From: Caenorhabditis elegans
Taxonomy: Eukaryota; Nematoda; Chromadorea; Rhabditida; Rhabditidae
Direction of reading: 5' to 3'
Length of the DNA: 64,000 nt
NCBI RefSeq assembly: GCF_000002985.6
Contig: NC_003280.10
Coordinates: forward strand, 7,746,501-7,810,500
Every line of letters starts with the position of its first letter. Position 1 is the stretch's first letter. Below the pieces are notes generated by a model. It ran no database searches. It saw only the letters and a list, made by a program, of their open reading frames with translations, and was not told the origin of the DNA. The translations under genes and the position numbers were made by a program. Below are positions 47,798 to 58,774 of the stretch, piece after piece.

Positions 47798-50700
47798 GCT
47801 GTGTAAAAGTTTAGCTCATCTAAAATCATAAAAATTAATTATACAAAAAGTGAGAAACGATGCGATGACGAATAGACAAAAATGTGAGGAAGGGATTGCA
47901 GCACAGAATTTTATATCAAAGAGTCTATCGAAAAAATGAAGAGAGAAAAGGAAAAGAAAGGAGAAAAGGAATGAACTCCCAAGGGAAGATCAGAAAGAGG
48001 AAAACGAAATAGAGAGGTTATGAGAGGAGTGAATTGCAGTTTGATTGCACCACAGATTTCATCTGATTTTCCGGAACTTTGGACTTCTTTTTTTGCCACA
48101 TTATATGTAATTTTTTCGTAAACGAGTTTGAACTTTTTGCCAGTTGCTGTAAAAAAAAGTTACATGTTAAAAAAAAAAGGAAAACGAGCTTAAGACTCAA
48201 CTTTCTTTTTTTCTAAAATTTGATTTTCAGTAGAACAGTAGGAAATTTAGAAAATCAAGAAAACCAAATTGAGCACGGATTCGGCGAACTGTCGAATTGT
48301 CAAAAATGTTACTCCTCGACTTCGTTCGATTTCGAAACAAAATTTCAAAAATTAATTCTTCAATGTAATCTGGTAATTATTACAATTTAAAATGGATATG
48401 AAGCTTTAAAAATCAATATTTCTGATTTTTAACAAGTAACTACCGTTTGTATAAAAGATTAATTGACTGAAAGGTTTCAATAAATTGAAATGTGTGAATG
48501 AATTTAGAAGAACAACTGCAAAAAGCACTGGTTGAAGCTGTGCCTGTCTGGACCTTTTTTTGAGAAAAATAAGGGAAATCCGGATTGGGAGAGAGAAGCA
48601 GTTGGCTTTTTTGTTTTGAAAACTATTAAAATTTCACAGCTTTTCCCTATATTTTTCGGTTTCTTTGGAACTTAAATGCATGTTCTATTTTGGAGAAGAA
48701 ACGTTGAAGTTCATGATGAAAGGATCAAAATATTAGAGATGATAGAAAAAAACCGAAAAGGGTCTTTCGTTCGGAGAATAACTAATTTTTGATGTCTATG
48801 ATCACATTCAGAAGGGGGACAGAATGAGACTGTCTCAACTCTCTACTGAAAAGTGCACTATCATGACAAACTTTTTTTGAATGGAAATAAGGAAAAGGGA
48901 CACAAAAAAGGATAGAGAGAGAAAATGGGCGGCTCCAACGAGCACAAAACGAGAATGATGATGATGATGATGATAGGGGGCGGAAAAGAGACTCTGAAAT
49001 TGAATTGTGTGTCGAACTGGTAAGAGTATATGTAGACAAGAGAAAACGACATGTGTCAGAGTTTCATTCAAAAATCTCAGAGCTCTGAAGAAAAATCTTC
49101 TGGCGGCGACGCTCAAAAATATTCAAGTGACGAAGGTCACTGGAGTTACGAATTAATTTAACTGGAAATAATATGAATTCAGGCGGTTCTTTGATTTTGT
49201 AGTGCAGACACAATCTAGAATATTTTATAGTTTTTTGTTGGAGTCTGGACACAAATTATTGAAGTTGTATAGTTTAGAAGCTATCGTAAACTCCTAACCA
49301 GTCAGTTTTTTAAAACAGACAATTTCCATTTTTTAGGCATATTATTCTAAACCGATCGGTGTAAAATTTCGCTCAAAAACCTGAAAAGGAAACATATGTA
49401 GAGTGTAAATGACAAGCTCTATTTGACAAACAAGTATATTAGGACATTGATTTCAAAAACAGAAAATGGAATGAACTTCACATTCATTTGTCTGCTAGAT
49501 TCTGATGAAATCAATGGAAAACGTGAGCAAAGATCTGAAAGTGTCTATGGGGTTTCACTCGAATCATATTCAAACATCTTGTCAATCATTCCCTGGAAAA
49601 TGTGGAAAATAGGAAGATGGAACATTTGACAAGAACCTAATAGAGGAAGGAACGAGTTTTCTCTAGATTTAAACGTTTCTTTTCGAAATTTACTCTATTT
49701 TATAGGGTAGAACATTTAAAAAAAGTATGATACTACAAAAAACAAATTCGCAGCTTAGGCAGAAAGTTGCTCTAGGTTTTTCCAGGAATTCGATTACAAA
49801 ATGATGGCTAATATTTTTTAATCGGAAAAATACGTTTATAAAATTTACAGAAAATTTCCTAACAATTTTGAGTAGAAAAATTAACTTCCAATTGTTACAG
49901 TATATAGTATAGTATATACAGTATAAGCATCAATACGTTATATAACCTCCTTAATAATTTTTTTTAAATTCAAAAACTAGAACAAAGGTAAATCAATGAT
50001 GTGGTTGAATAATTTTTTCTTCAAAATTCATGCTCAACGCGATTTTTGCACTCCAAAAACAAAAAAAAAGTCCCAAGTTCCTCATTCTTTTCATCCTCTT
50101 TTCTCACTTCAAAGTTCAAAATCTTCCTTTTCTTCGGCCAATCCTGAAGAACTGGCTACTTCTCTTGATCTATGAGCTAATTGAAGTATCCTCGAATTTA
50201 TAGTAAATCAGAGATTATCTGATTATAGTTTTCAAAAATATAGTTTTCATGAGACTAAAAGTACAAAAAATTAAAATTAAAAAAATAAAATTATCGTGGC
50301 TGAGTCTTTGAATTTTCTCTGAAATTATAGAAATTATTCCTAGTTGAAAATAGAAATTAAATTAATCTTGTACACATAACATGATTATTTGAATTTCTAG
50401 ATTATTACCGTAAATCTACAGAATTTTTAAAGGTCTTGGCAGAAAAGTTGAACAAGTCAAAAAGTTATTGGAATAGTAACCTTTGCCACATACTCAAAAC
50501 TAATCCCGTTTGTTAACAGAAGAAGCTGTGTTGCTCCCTCCGAATTTCTTTTTGCTCCTCCTCCCATCTTCTTCCTCTTGTCGTCGAAAGTCCGTTTAAT
50601 TCTATGCAAATGTACGGCAGCAGAAGATGTCGAAACGTAGATCGAGGTGAAGAGAAAAAGAGTGCGAAGTGGTTATGAAGAAAATGAAAGATGAAGAGTA

Positions 50701-51300
50701 AGAAAGAAACGAAAAAAAAGAAAGAGCAGGCGGAGGAGGATTTTAACTTTGAAAAATCTCGGATGGAAAGGTCAAGACAGGAAGATCAAGTGAGAAAGAT
50801 CAAGAAAGATGAATGACTTCCCTGTTAATATTGAGTAATTTTAGAAAAAATACGTATTTTTTCTAAAGTAGGAGTCTGATGAAAGTTCAAAATATTGCAG
50901 GGAAGGGCGGAAAATTCAATTTTTAAAACGGAAAAATTGTTCTCCGTGCACTTTCATCCTACACACGAAGATCCGTTGGGAATACTAATGTTCAAGAAAA
51001 ATGCTATGGGAGGTGGTGTTCCGAAAGAAAAGTGTGACATATTGCCACTAAACATTTGTTTGAGATTCGGGACATTGAAGGATGTGGTATGATTTCTAGC
51101 AGCAAAGTGTGAGAAAGCACGTGGGATTACAAGAGTTTGCTGTGCATTTAATGTTTTGCAAGCAACACAAAACTTAAAATATTTATCAAACTGTAATTTT
51201 TTTCATTCTAAAGTATGTAACAAAGGTTGGACTTATGTATGTAATTAAAAAATGTGAAAATTTTGTTTCGTTAACTGATACGTAGGAATATATAAATAAA
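47798..51300. other. glr-4 upstream region, no gene seen
   Basis: About 3.5 kb upstream of the glr-4 start. It is AT-rich with A and T runs, purine-rich tracts near 47935-48010 and 50640-50790, and an ATG trinucleotide repeat at 48955-48974. The open frames here have no coding character or splice partners. Regulatory DNA for glr-4 is expected in the first kilobases. Confidence 0.45.
48955..48974. repeat. ATG trinucleotide microsatellite
   Basis: Six to seven uninterrupted ATG units. There is no open gene around it on either strand that I can support. Confidence 0.7.
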
Positions 51301-51347
51301 AGATTAAAACTACTAACTTCAAAAATTCACTAAGTTTTATTGGGATT

Positions 51348-51531
51348 AATGTTTGTATCTGTAATCATCACTGTAATAAACACTAAAAATTAATTTAATT
51401 TGAAGATCATACCTTTGTTCCGAAGGTATCGGATGAGCATAGAATTCTCTCAGGAGTCCATTTTTCTGGTAGTCAACATGCGAAAAACATTCGAATAAGT
51501 ACCAATAAAGCGATTCAAAGGAGATAAACAT
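51348..51531 (-). CDS. Possible small gene or terminal exon, uncertain
   Basis: A minus-strand frame encodes MFISFESLYWYLFECFSHVD and continues to YAHPIPSEQ. It then either reads through to a stop at 51348 or splices a 42-base intron with donor GTATGATC and acceptor TTATTACAG to end SDDYRYKH. Both readings keep the same frame and stop. The composition (HPIPSEQ, DYRYKH) looks more protein-like than its surroundings. The upstream CGCTCTCAG could be a splice or trans-splice acceptor. No upstream exons, signal peptide or family are recognisable, so this could be chance. Confidence 0.2.
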
Positions 51532-54500
51532 GCACCCTCTGAGAGCGCGTTTTTAACTTTTACTTCGAAATGCTTTTTAGCTTTCTCACTAGACTATAAC
51601 ACAATTTAGATACAAAAATATGAAAAATTCAAAAACTTGGAGTGGAATATGGAAACAAAAAGTCAGGTGCTTTTTTGGTACATGCTTTTATAGACTTTTG
51701 TAAATGAATAATTGATTGTGAATATGACAAAACGAGTAAAACACAAGGAAATGAAATAGAGTGCATTTTTGAAGAAAGATTACTGAGCCTTTCGATCTGC
51801 CTACAGGGACAATTCGCATTGGGAGAGTCCCCGTAGTGATTATTATCTTTCAGACAAAGAAATTGTAAGTGCGATTTTCAGAAACAAACTTGGTGAGATG
51901 AATTAGAGTAATCGAAGAATTTTGAGTTATATTATAAAACACTGAAAGTTTCAAAAAGTGTTTTTACAAAGTTGGAATCAAACTGGAGCAGTAACTTCAC
52001 TTGATATTTATTATGTTATTTTTGTGAGTAAGAAATGTTGGGAAACAGGGAGGAAACGCTAGTTTTTTAGTTTAGTTGTCAAAACGAAAACAATTTGGGT
52101 TTCAAAAAAAAGCCACTTGAAAAGCTACAAATCAAATGAGCAAAAAAAGAAGCCGACGACAACGACGAAGGTCTTCTCGTTTGTGCTCCGTCCGCCCGGC
52201 TGGAAAGAAGAAAAAGGAAGAAGTGTCTTTCGACCTATTTGTTATGCATACCCGAAACAATAAAAAAGGTGAGAAAATGAATGGGGAAAAATGAGGAAGG
52301 AAGGTCTTTGCTCCAAGATTTTTTGGTTTCAGATGAGTAGAAATTTGGAAGGAAAAACAAAAAAGAGTAGGACGTAATGAATTATAAATATTGAGATTCG
52401 GTGAACTTTTGTCAGAATCTTTTTTGTCTTCCAAACTTCCAATCTTCCCGGCTCAACATCTTTAAAACAGAATCACGTGGATTTTTCCAGTAAAATGTCA
52501 TGATTCAATCTGACCTTTAACGTAAAATGTAAACTACTAAACCCAAATTGTGGGCGAATCTTTCCAACTAATTCGTTTTTAGATTCCAGTCTCTGGAAAA
52601 CAAAACCCAATTAGATCTAATGAATGAAATATTTCAGTTGATGAATGTGAGTCAATCAGCTCAAGTGTGCCTTTTTGTGTTATAAAACTAACACAAAAAA
52701 TAGAATAGTCTGAAAATGAAGAAAATGATATTGACGTGTTGAGTTTGAAGGATTTATAAGAAAAATTAAAAAAAATCCAGTAAACGATCTATAACTCTGA
52801 AAGTAAAAATTCGAAAAGGTTGTTTTCTATGAAATGACACGAGGCATTTTTAAACACTTAGAAGTTAACAAATTTTGTTCTCACTTCAGCGATTTTCGAG
52901 TCATATGTTTTTCAACACAACTTTTTTTGTATTCTTGAAATTTTTAAAGAATTGTTTTGTTCAGTGGAACTATAAAAAATAATTGAAATAGTTTTAGAAT
53001 TTTTTTTGGTGTGCTTCCAAATTTAAAAAATTTCTGTGAATTCATCTAGTTCCCAAAATACAGTGGATGGAATTGCTGAAGGTTTGAATAAAACAACGGA
53101 ACTAGGGACTAAAATTAAAATAATAGGCAATGAGAATGAGTTGGCAATGATTTTCGAGCCACTGATTATTGTCATTTATTATGTGATATCTGAAAATGTT
53201 TCTCTCCAGGAACTTCACTCGTTTTTTCATTTTCCTTCAATCCCTGCGGTTACTTTCATCACCTTTTCATGACACTTCTGTAAAGTTATTCGAAGTGACA
53301 TGGCCTAAATGATCATAATCTTGTCTTACCTCATGTCATGTTTTTCACAGATTCTAAAATTCGATGGCAAAACCGCGTGTCAAGGGCGCCGATTTGCCGC
53401 ATTTTTTTGAAGTTACCGACATTTTACAAGATCTAATTGCGTGAAAAGTTGGTTTTTGGAAAAGTAAAAAGATGAGATATAGTGAGGTACTGTAATATGC
53501 TTTTGTAAGTTTTTGTAAGTCCCTTTCTTTATGTATAATTTGATTCATTCCTTTCCATTCCGAGATTGTAATTTTATTGTCATCAATGTTCCCAATAAAA
53601 TGTAAATTTTCCCATGAATTGAGCAAACACTCCATTTACATAACTACAGTATTCCATTCACTAGAATGAAAAGAACGACGTTCACTGCAAACAAAATAAA
53701 ACGAAAAAACGAAAGAAATGGATAATGTGATTGTGTGACTGTTGACACATGTGTCACTTCGGGAGCTGTTGTACAGACAAGTTAATGGTTACGAATTGGA
53801 AAGCGAATTCTTGTATAAAATTGTGGTGCTGGTGAACATTTGGATGGGTTAATTACCGTAATCGAGATGTCAACTTGACACCCATTTTAAAATACTTTTG
53901 TATTCCTGTCTTCATGTTGGAGTTTCACTAGTTTAAGAATTTCGATTTTAAATATTTTAACAGACAATCCCTCTAACAAAAGAACTGAAGTAAATATAAA
54001 GTAGACGGAGGAAAGATCGGACTGATGGGAGTTAGGAATTCAATTATGATTAAACAATCACAAAAATGCATTATTAAACTCAATGGTAAGAATGAGTCAC
54101 GGGATCAAATAGTATTTACAATTTCAAAAATGAGCTTCTCAGAAGACTATTACTATTTCTTGCAAATGTTTAACTACATGGCATGTGCTCATATAAATTT
54201 ATAATTTCTGTAAACAACTTCATAACACCTCTTGACATTTGTTTATAATTTTCGTTTTAAGTTTCAAGAGTTTGCTATTTGGCGTATTACGATTGAAATT
54301 AATTTGCAATCTTTTGTTTTCAACTTTCCTAATAGCAAATACCAAATTTCTCACAAATTTCCACTGAATGCCGAAACACTTAACTGTGGCTTTTTTGTCA
54401 TAATCTTGTGCATTTCAAACTAAATATAAATTCATCATAATATTCAAACAGATATGAATCTGTTGTTGAGTGAATTATTGAATCTTTTTTAGTAGAGTGT

Positions 54501-54800
54501 GCGAATGTGAATCCATGCTTCCGAACAGTAATCACGTGACATTATAAATACATCAATCAATTAGCCACTCCAACTTACCGTAATTTTCATCACAGCTGGT
54601 CGGCATTGACACAAATTCTTGATGTTCCGTCTGAAGATTATATAAAACTCACAATCAGGTGATGAAAAATTTGGAAAAAGTTAAGAGTCATGTGTTCTAA
54701 TGCTGGCAAAAGTATCTAATAACATTACTCATGACCCGAATTGACAATTTGTCACTCCCTGACACATAAAATATTTATTTTTCATTTCAACAACACAGAG
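51532..54800. other. Gene-free stretch, 3.3 kb
   Basis: AT-rich DNA with no coding frame I can support on either strand. The only structure noted is a short hairpin at 51801-51837. Confidence 0.4.
51801..51837. other. Short GC-rich hairpin
   Basis: CTACAGGGAC and GTCCCCGTAG form a ten-base stem with one mismatch around a 16-base loop, in otherwise AT-rich sequence. It could be a small structured RNA element or chance. No promoter motif is recognisable. Confidence 0.25.
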
Positions 54801-55027
54801 CGTGCCGAAAGCCCTTGACCCGCCATGTTACCTGGCACCAGCTTCTTTCTTCTCTGCAAATGAAAAAAAAAATGCATGGCCTCCAATAACTTTTCTATCT
54901 TGTCATTTCATATCGCCAGCGGAGAACACAGTTTTGGCGCAAACTTGGGAGAGAGCAGTTGAGTTGAATAAACAATGGGAGGCAGTGGGTTTCAGGTGGA
55001 ATGATGATAAGACAATGCCAAAGTGAT
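54800..55027 (+). CDS. Possible terminal exon of an unidentified gene
   Basis: A frame open from an acceptor-like CAACAACACAG (about 54798) reads SVPKALDPPCYLAPASFF and continues to TWERAVELNKQWEAVGFRW and DDKTMPK before TGA at 55024-55026. An alternative acceptor is CATATCGCCAG. The GC content is higher than the flanks, and a poly(A) signal AATAAA follows at 55079-55084. There is no credible ATG or upstream exon in reach, so it could be a last exon, a pseudogene remnant or a chance frame. The stop codon lies within the first copy of a 100-base tandem duplication. Confidence 0.2.
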
Positions 55028-55207
55028 AACTTTCCTGAAGGCACATTTACTTCGCCTAATTTTTGATTTTTAAAACAAATAAATATTTACATTTTCTAAT
55101 ATTGATCTAAGACAATGCCAAAGTGATAACTTTCCTGAAGGCACATTTACTTCGCCTAATTTTTGATTTTTAAAACAAATAAATATTTACATTTTCTAAT
55201 ATTGATC
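55008..55207. repeat. Exact 100-base tandem duplication
   Basis: Bases 55008-55107 and 55108-55207 are identical over the full 100 bases, starting TAAGACAATGCCAAAG and ending ATATTGATC. Each copy carries AACAAATAAATATTT. Absence of any difference implies a recent event, a polymorphic allele or an assembly artefact. Confidence 0.95.
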
Positions 55208-57318
55208 AAGTCATTTTTGATTATTTAAATGCTAGTAAAACCTTTTTGAATTTTTGAATAAAGTTTCTGCAAAACCTGTAAATTGGAGTATGTCTCGTAG
55301 TCTCCGGTTCCCAAGTTATTCTCTGACTTTTTATTTTTATTTCTTGAAATCCATTTTTTAGGTTATGAATCTAATGAATATATCCCCACCCATCATAGCC
55401 TGATTTTTGAATCCTTCTATTCCAATCAGTGCTTTTCAATCTCTTATTCAACCGATTCTTACCTAATTCTTCTTCTTCTTTTTTCCATTCATTTCTTTTC
55501 CATTACGCAATCGGGCCAAACCGCTATCACAGTACCTCATCTTAAGGTCATTCCCTCTCAGAATCCTCAGATAAAAATCTCGAAAAGCCGCGCTCTGATT
55601 GGTACTGAATATCTTGCCCCGATTCCACTCAAAACCCGACACAACACATTTATCTAATTCTATTTGAAGACTCTTCTGGCGTCGTGCCAAGTATGCCGAC
55701 AAACCGTTTTCCAAGGACATAACAGTCGTTTTTTGTCCGTTTTTGACCATTTTTTCCGTTTTTATAATCGAAATCCGTCGGCAGATTTGTTTGAACAAGT
55801 CATCAAGCTATATGTCAATTTTGCGTCCGTTTTTTTATCAGTTCCAAATTAGATTAGATCTTTTTGGGATTTCGGCACATGGAAACTAGTTTTACAAGGG
55901 AAAACTGATATTCAAAAATTTGTGAATCACAAAATGGTTGCCCAGGTGCTTGTCAGGTGCACCACAGCTGGAGCAAAAGGTTCACTCAACGAAAATTTGC
56001 ACTTTATTCTTCAAAAAAAGAAATGCGTAATTTTATTATCTCGTTGAATTTTAAATTTTCAAGTTAATATACAATGTGGTTAGATCAGTGATGCGCTGGT
56101 AATCGGCAATTTCCAGAAATTGGCATTTTTGGAAAACAGTCTTAAGTTTGACATATGTAAATGTAATTTTTATCGTTCGTTAGCCATTATGTTTTAATGT
56201 CTTCAAACTTCAAGGTAAAAAACATTTCAATTATATAGTCCCAGAAACGTATTTTTTGGCAATTTTCGTTTCTCCTCAGAGTTGATTGCGGCTTTCTGCA
56301 TCTCAACTTTCAATATGGTTTTTAACTTGAAGGCAGATGTAGGGATTTTTTGTTTGGAAAATTTTATGGGAATAACCTTTCAATAACTTTCATATAATTC
56401 CAAAATTGAAAATACGATCCCTGTATTCTCATTGCCCAAATTCAAAACTACAGTAACCCCACTCCCCGACATGTTCTAAATTTCTCTTTTTTCTATCAGG
56501 ATCTCACATAAAAATCTCTCATTCATTGCCTCATTTTGCTCTTACGCAATATTTTTTTTCGTAATCATTCACACCTGTGGCTCCCTCCTTCCCCTTGTTC
56601 TCCAATTTTTTTTATAGCATATACTAGGATATATCCTATTTACAACTTTACAACACAAATGGGGAATGAATCATGAAACCATTATGCATAATGTAGTGGC
56701 TTCATTGATATTCATGTTCTAATTACACACTCTCCTATTCCGAAACAATTTCAAATTTTCTTGTTGTCGGACATAACTCAATTTTTGGGTCGGCGGGCGG
56801 CCGATTATTCGGAAGATATGCGAATAGGCCTAAATGAGAAGAATTGAAGAAAGATAGTAATCACCGAGGCTTCGAATTAGTGAAGACACGGTCGGTTGAC
56901 GACAAATTTTGACGATTCAGTTCCGGTTATCGTCTCGAGAATCTCACAGAAATTTGAAATACTTACATTAAAATTGTAGGTCAGTCAAATTTTATAACGT
57001 ATTTAGGGCTGAATTTAAGTGCAACTTTGTTTTTTTTTTTGAATTATCCTTCATGATGTTCTTTCAAATGTAACTGTCAAACAACTCCTTTTATTTTCCG
57101 AAGCTTTAGATTACTAGAACGTTCTTCGAATTGTTCTGAAATGCTAATTAAATTCTCAAAGTTTGGTAATCAATTTTTGTTAAGCTTAATTTGGCAGCAA
57201 ATATTCACGGACTCCAAACTCGTTGTTTACCTGTGCTCATTGCTTACTGGTTTTTTTTTCATAAGAATGAAAAAATGTAAGAATGAAGTGAGTCTCTAAA
57301 TGTATATCACTCTCAGCG
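55208..57318. other. Gene-free stretch, 2.1 kb
   Basis: No supported gene. The segment at about 55490-55660 is less AT-rich and holds a 111-codon minus-strand frame without splice or family support; it reads like dispersed repeat sequence. The perfect palindrome GGATATATCC lies at 56629-56638. Confidence 0.4.
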
Positions 57319-58774
57319 GACCAAATAACTTCCTAAACTCGCTAAATTGCGTACCTTCAAACCGGCGTATCTTGAAAAATACACCTCTAAAAAACTAATT
57401 TTCAACTAACAAAATAATGAGAAATATTTTTTCTTTCTATTGCATTGCATTTTTTTTGCAAAATACAAGTTAATTGTTGGGTTATGCCGAGTCAAAGACA
57501 ATTCACCAAAATCCATCAAAATTTTTGAGAACTGTTCTGTTGTACTAGTTATAATCAACATCCATTGAGTTTCAAAAAGAAAATAATGTTGAATAATAAT
57601 TGTGTAATATTTTGCTACATTTTATCAATTTCAAGTTTTTTGATATTTTCATGTTTACCCAAGTTACAGACCGTTTTTCAAAAAAATCCAATTTCGCTCA
57701 TAAAACTCTTCATATCCAACCTATCGACTTGAAATTTTGAAAAATGATCATTTTTTTGAGGTCTCTACAATGTCCTAAAAAATCTTTCAAGAAATCCTGC
57801 TAATCTCAAAAATCGTCCTCCGCTCCAAAAAATGAAATCGGACTTTTGCTTTTCGAGAAATGGGCAAAAAAATCAAATTGCAATTTTTGGGTCGAAAAAT
57901 ATATTTTTAGAAAGCTGGGAACACGCTATTTACGAATTTCATGTTCATTTTAAGTGATTTCTTCTCTGAAATGACCTAAAAATTGAACAAAAAGAACATA
58001 TTTTTTAATTCTCACGTGTAATTTTTTTATTTGCTTTAAAACAATTGAAACACTGAGGAAATTACCAAATAATTACACGTGAGAATTAAAAATATGTTCT
58101 TTTTGTTCAATTTTTAGGTCATTTCAGAGAAGAAATCACTTAAAATGAACATGAAATTCGTAAATAGCGTGTTCTCAGCTTTCTAAAAATATATTTTTCG
58201 ACCCAAAAATCGCAATTTGATTTTTTCGCCCATTTCTCGAAAAGCAAAAGTCCCATTTCTTATTTTGGAGCGGAGGACGATTTTGGAGATGGACAGTATT
58301 TTTTGAAAGATTTTTCAGGACATTGTAGAGACCTCAAAAAAATGATCATTTTTCAAAATTTCAAGTCGATAGGTTGGATATGAAGAGTTTTATGAGCGAA
58401 ATTGGATTTTTTCGAAAAACGGTCTGTAACTTGGGTAAACATGAAAATATCAAAAAACTTGAAATTGATAAAATGTAGCAAAATATTACACAATTATTAT
58501 TCAACATTATTTACTTTTTGAAACTCAATGGATGTTGAGTTATAACTAGTACAGCAGAACAGTTCTCAAAAATTTTGATGGATTTTGGGGAATTGTCTTT
58601 GACTCGGCATAACCCAACAATTAACTTGTATTTTGCAAAAAAATGCAATGCAATAGAAAGAAAAAATATTTCTCATTATTTTGTTAGTTGAAAATTAGTT
58701 TTTTAGAGGTGTATTTTTCAAGATACGCCGGTTTGAAGGTACGCAATTTAGCGAGTTTAGGAAGTTATTTGGTC
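57319..58774. mobile_element. 1.46 kb near-perfect palindrome (foldback element)
   Basis: Two inverted arms of about 704 bases (57319-58023 and 58071-58774) flank a spacer of about 47 bases. Outer ends are GACCAAATAACTTCCTAAAC and its complement. Inner ends are CTCACGTGTAATT and its complement. I see only scattered mismatches, for example near 57550 against 58530 and near 57910 against 58180. There is no transposase frame and no clear target-site duplication at the ends (TCTCAGCG left, AGTTTTTCT right). It resembles the non-autonomous foldback or long inverted-repeat elements of nematodes. A transcript across it would fold into a ~700 bp duplex. Confidence 0.85.

Noticed and set aside
55463-55798. 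111-codon minus-strand frame
   Set aside because: It has no start context, splice partner or known domain, and looks like interspersed repeat DNA.
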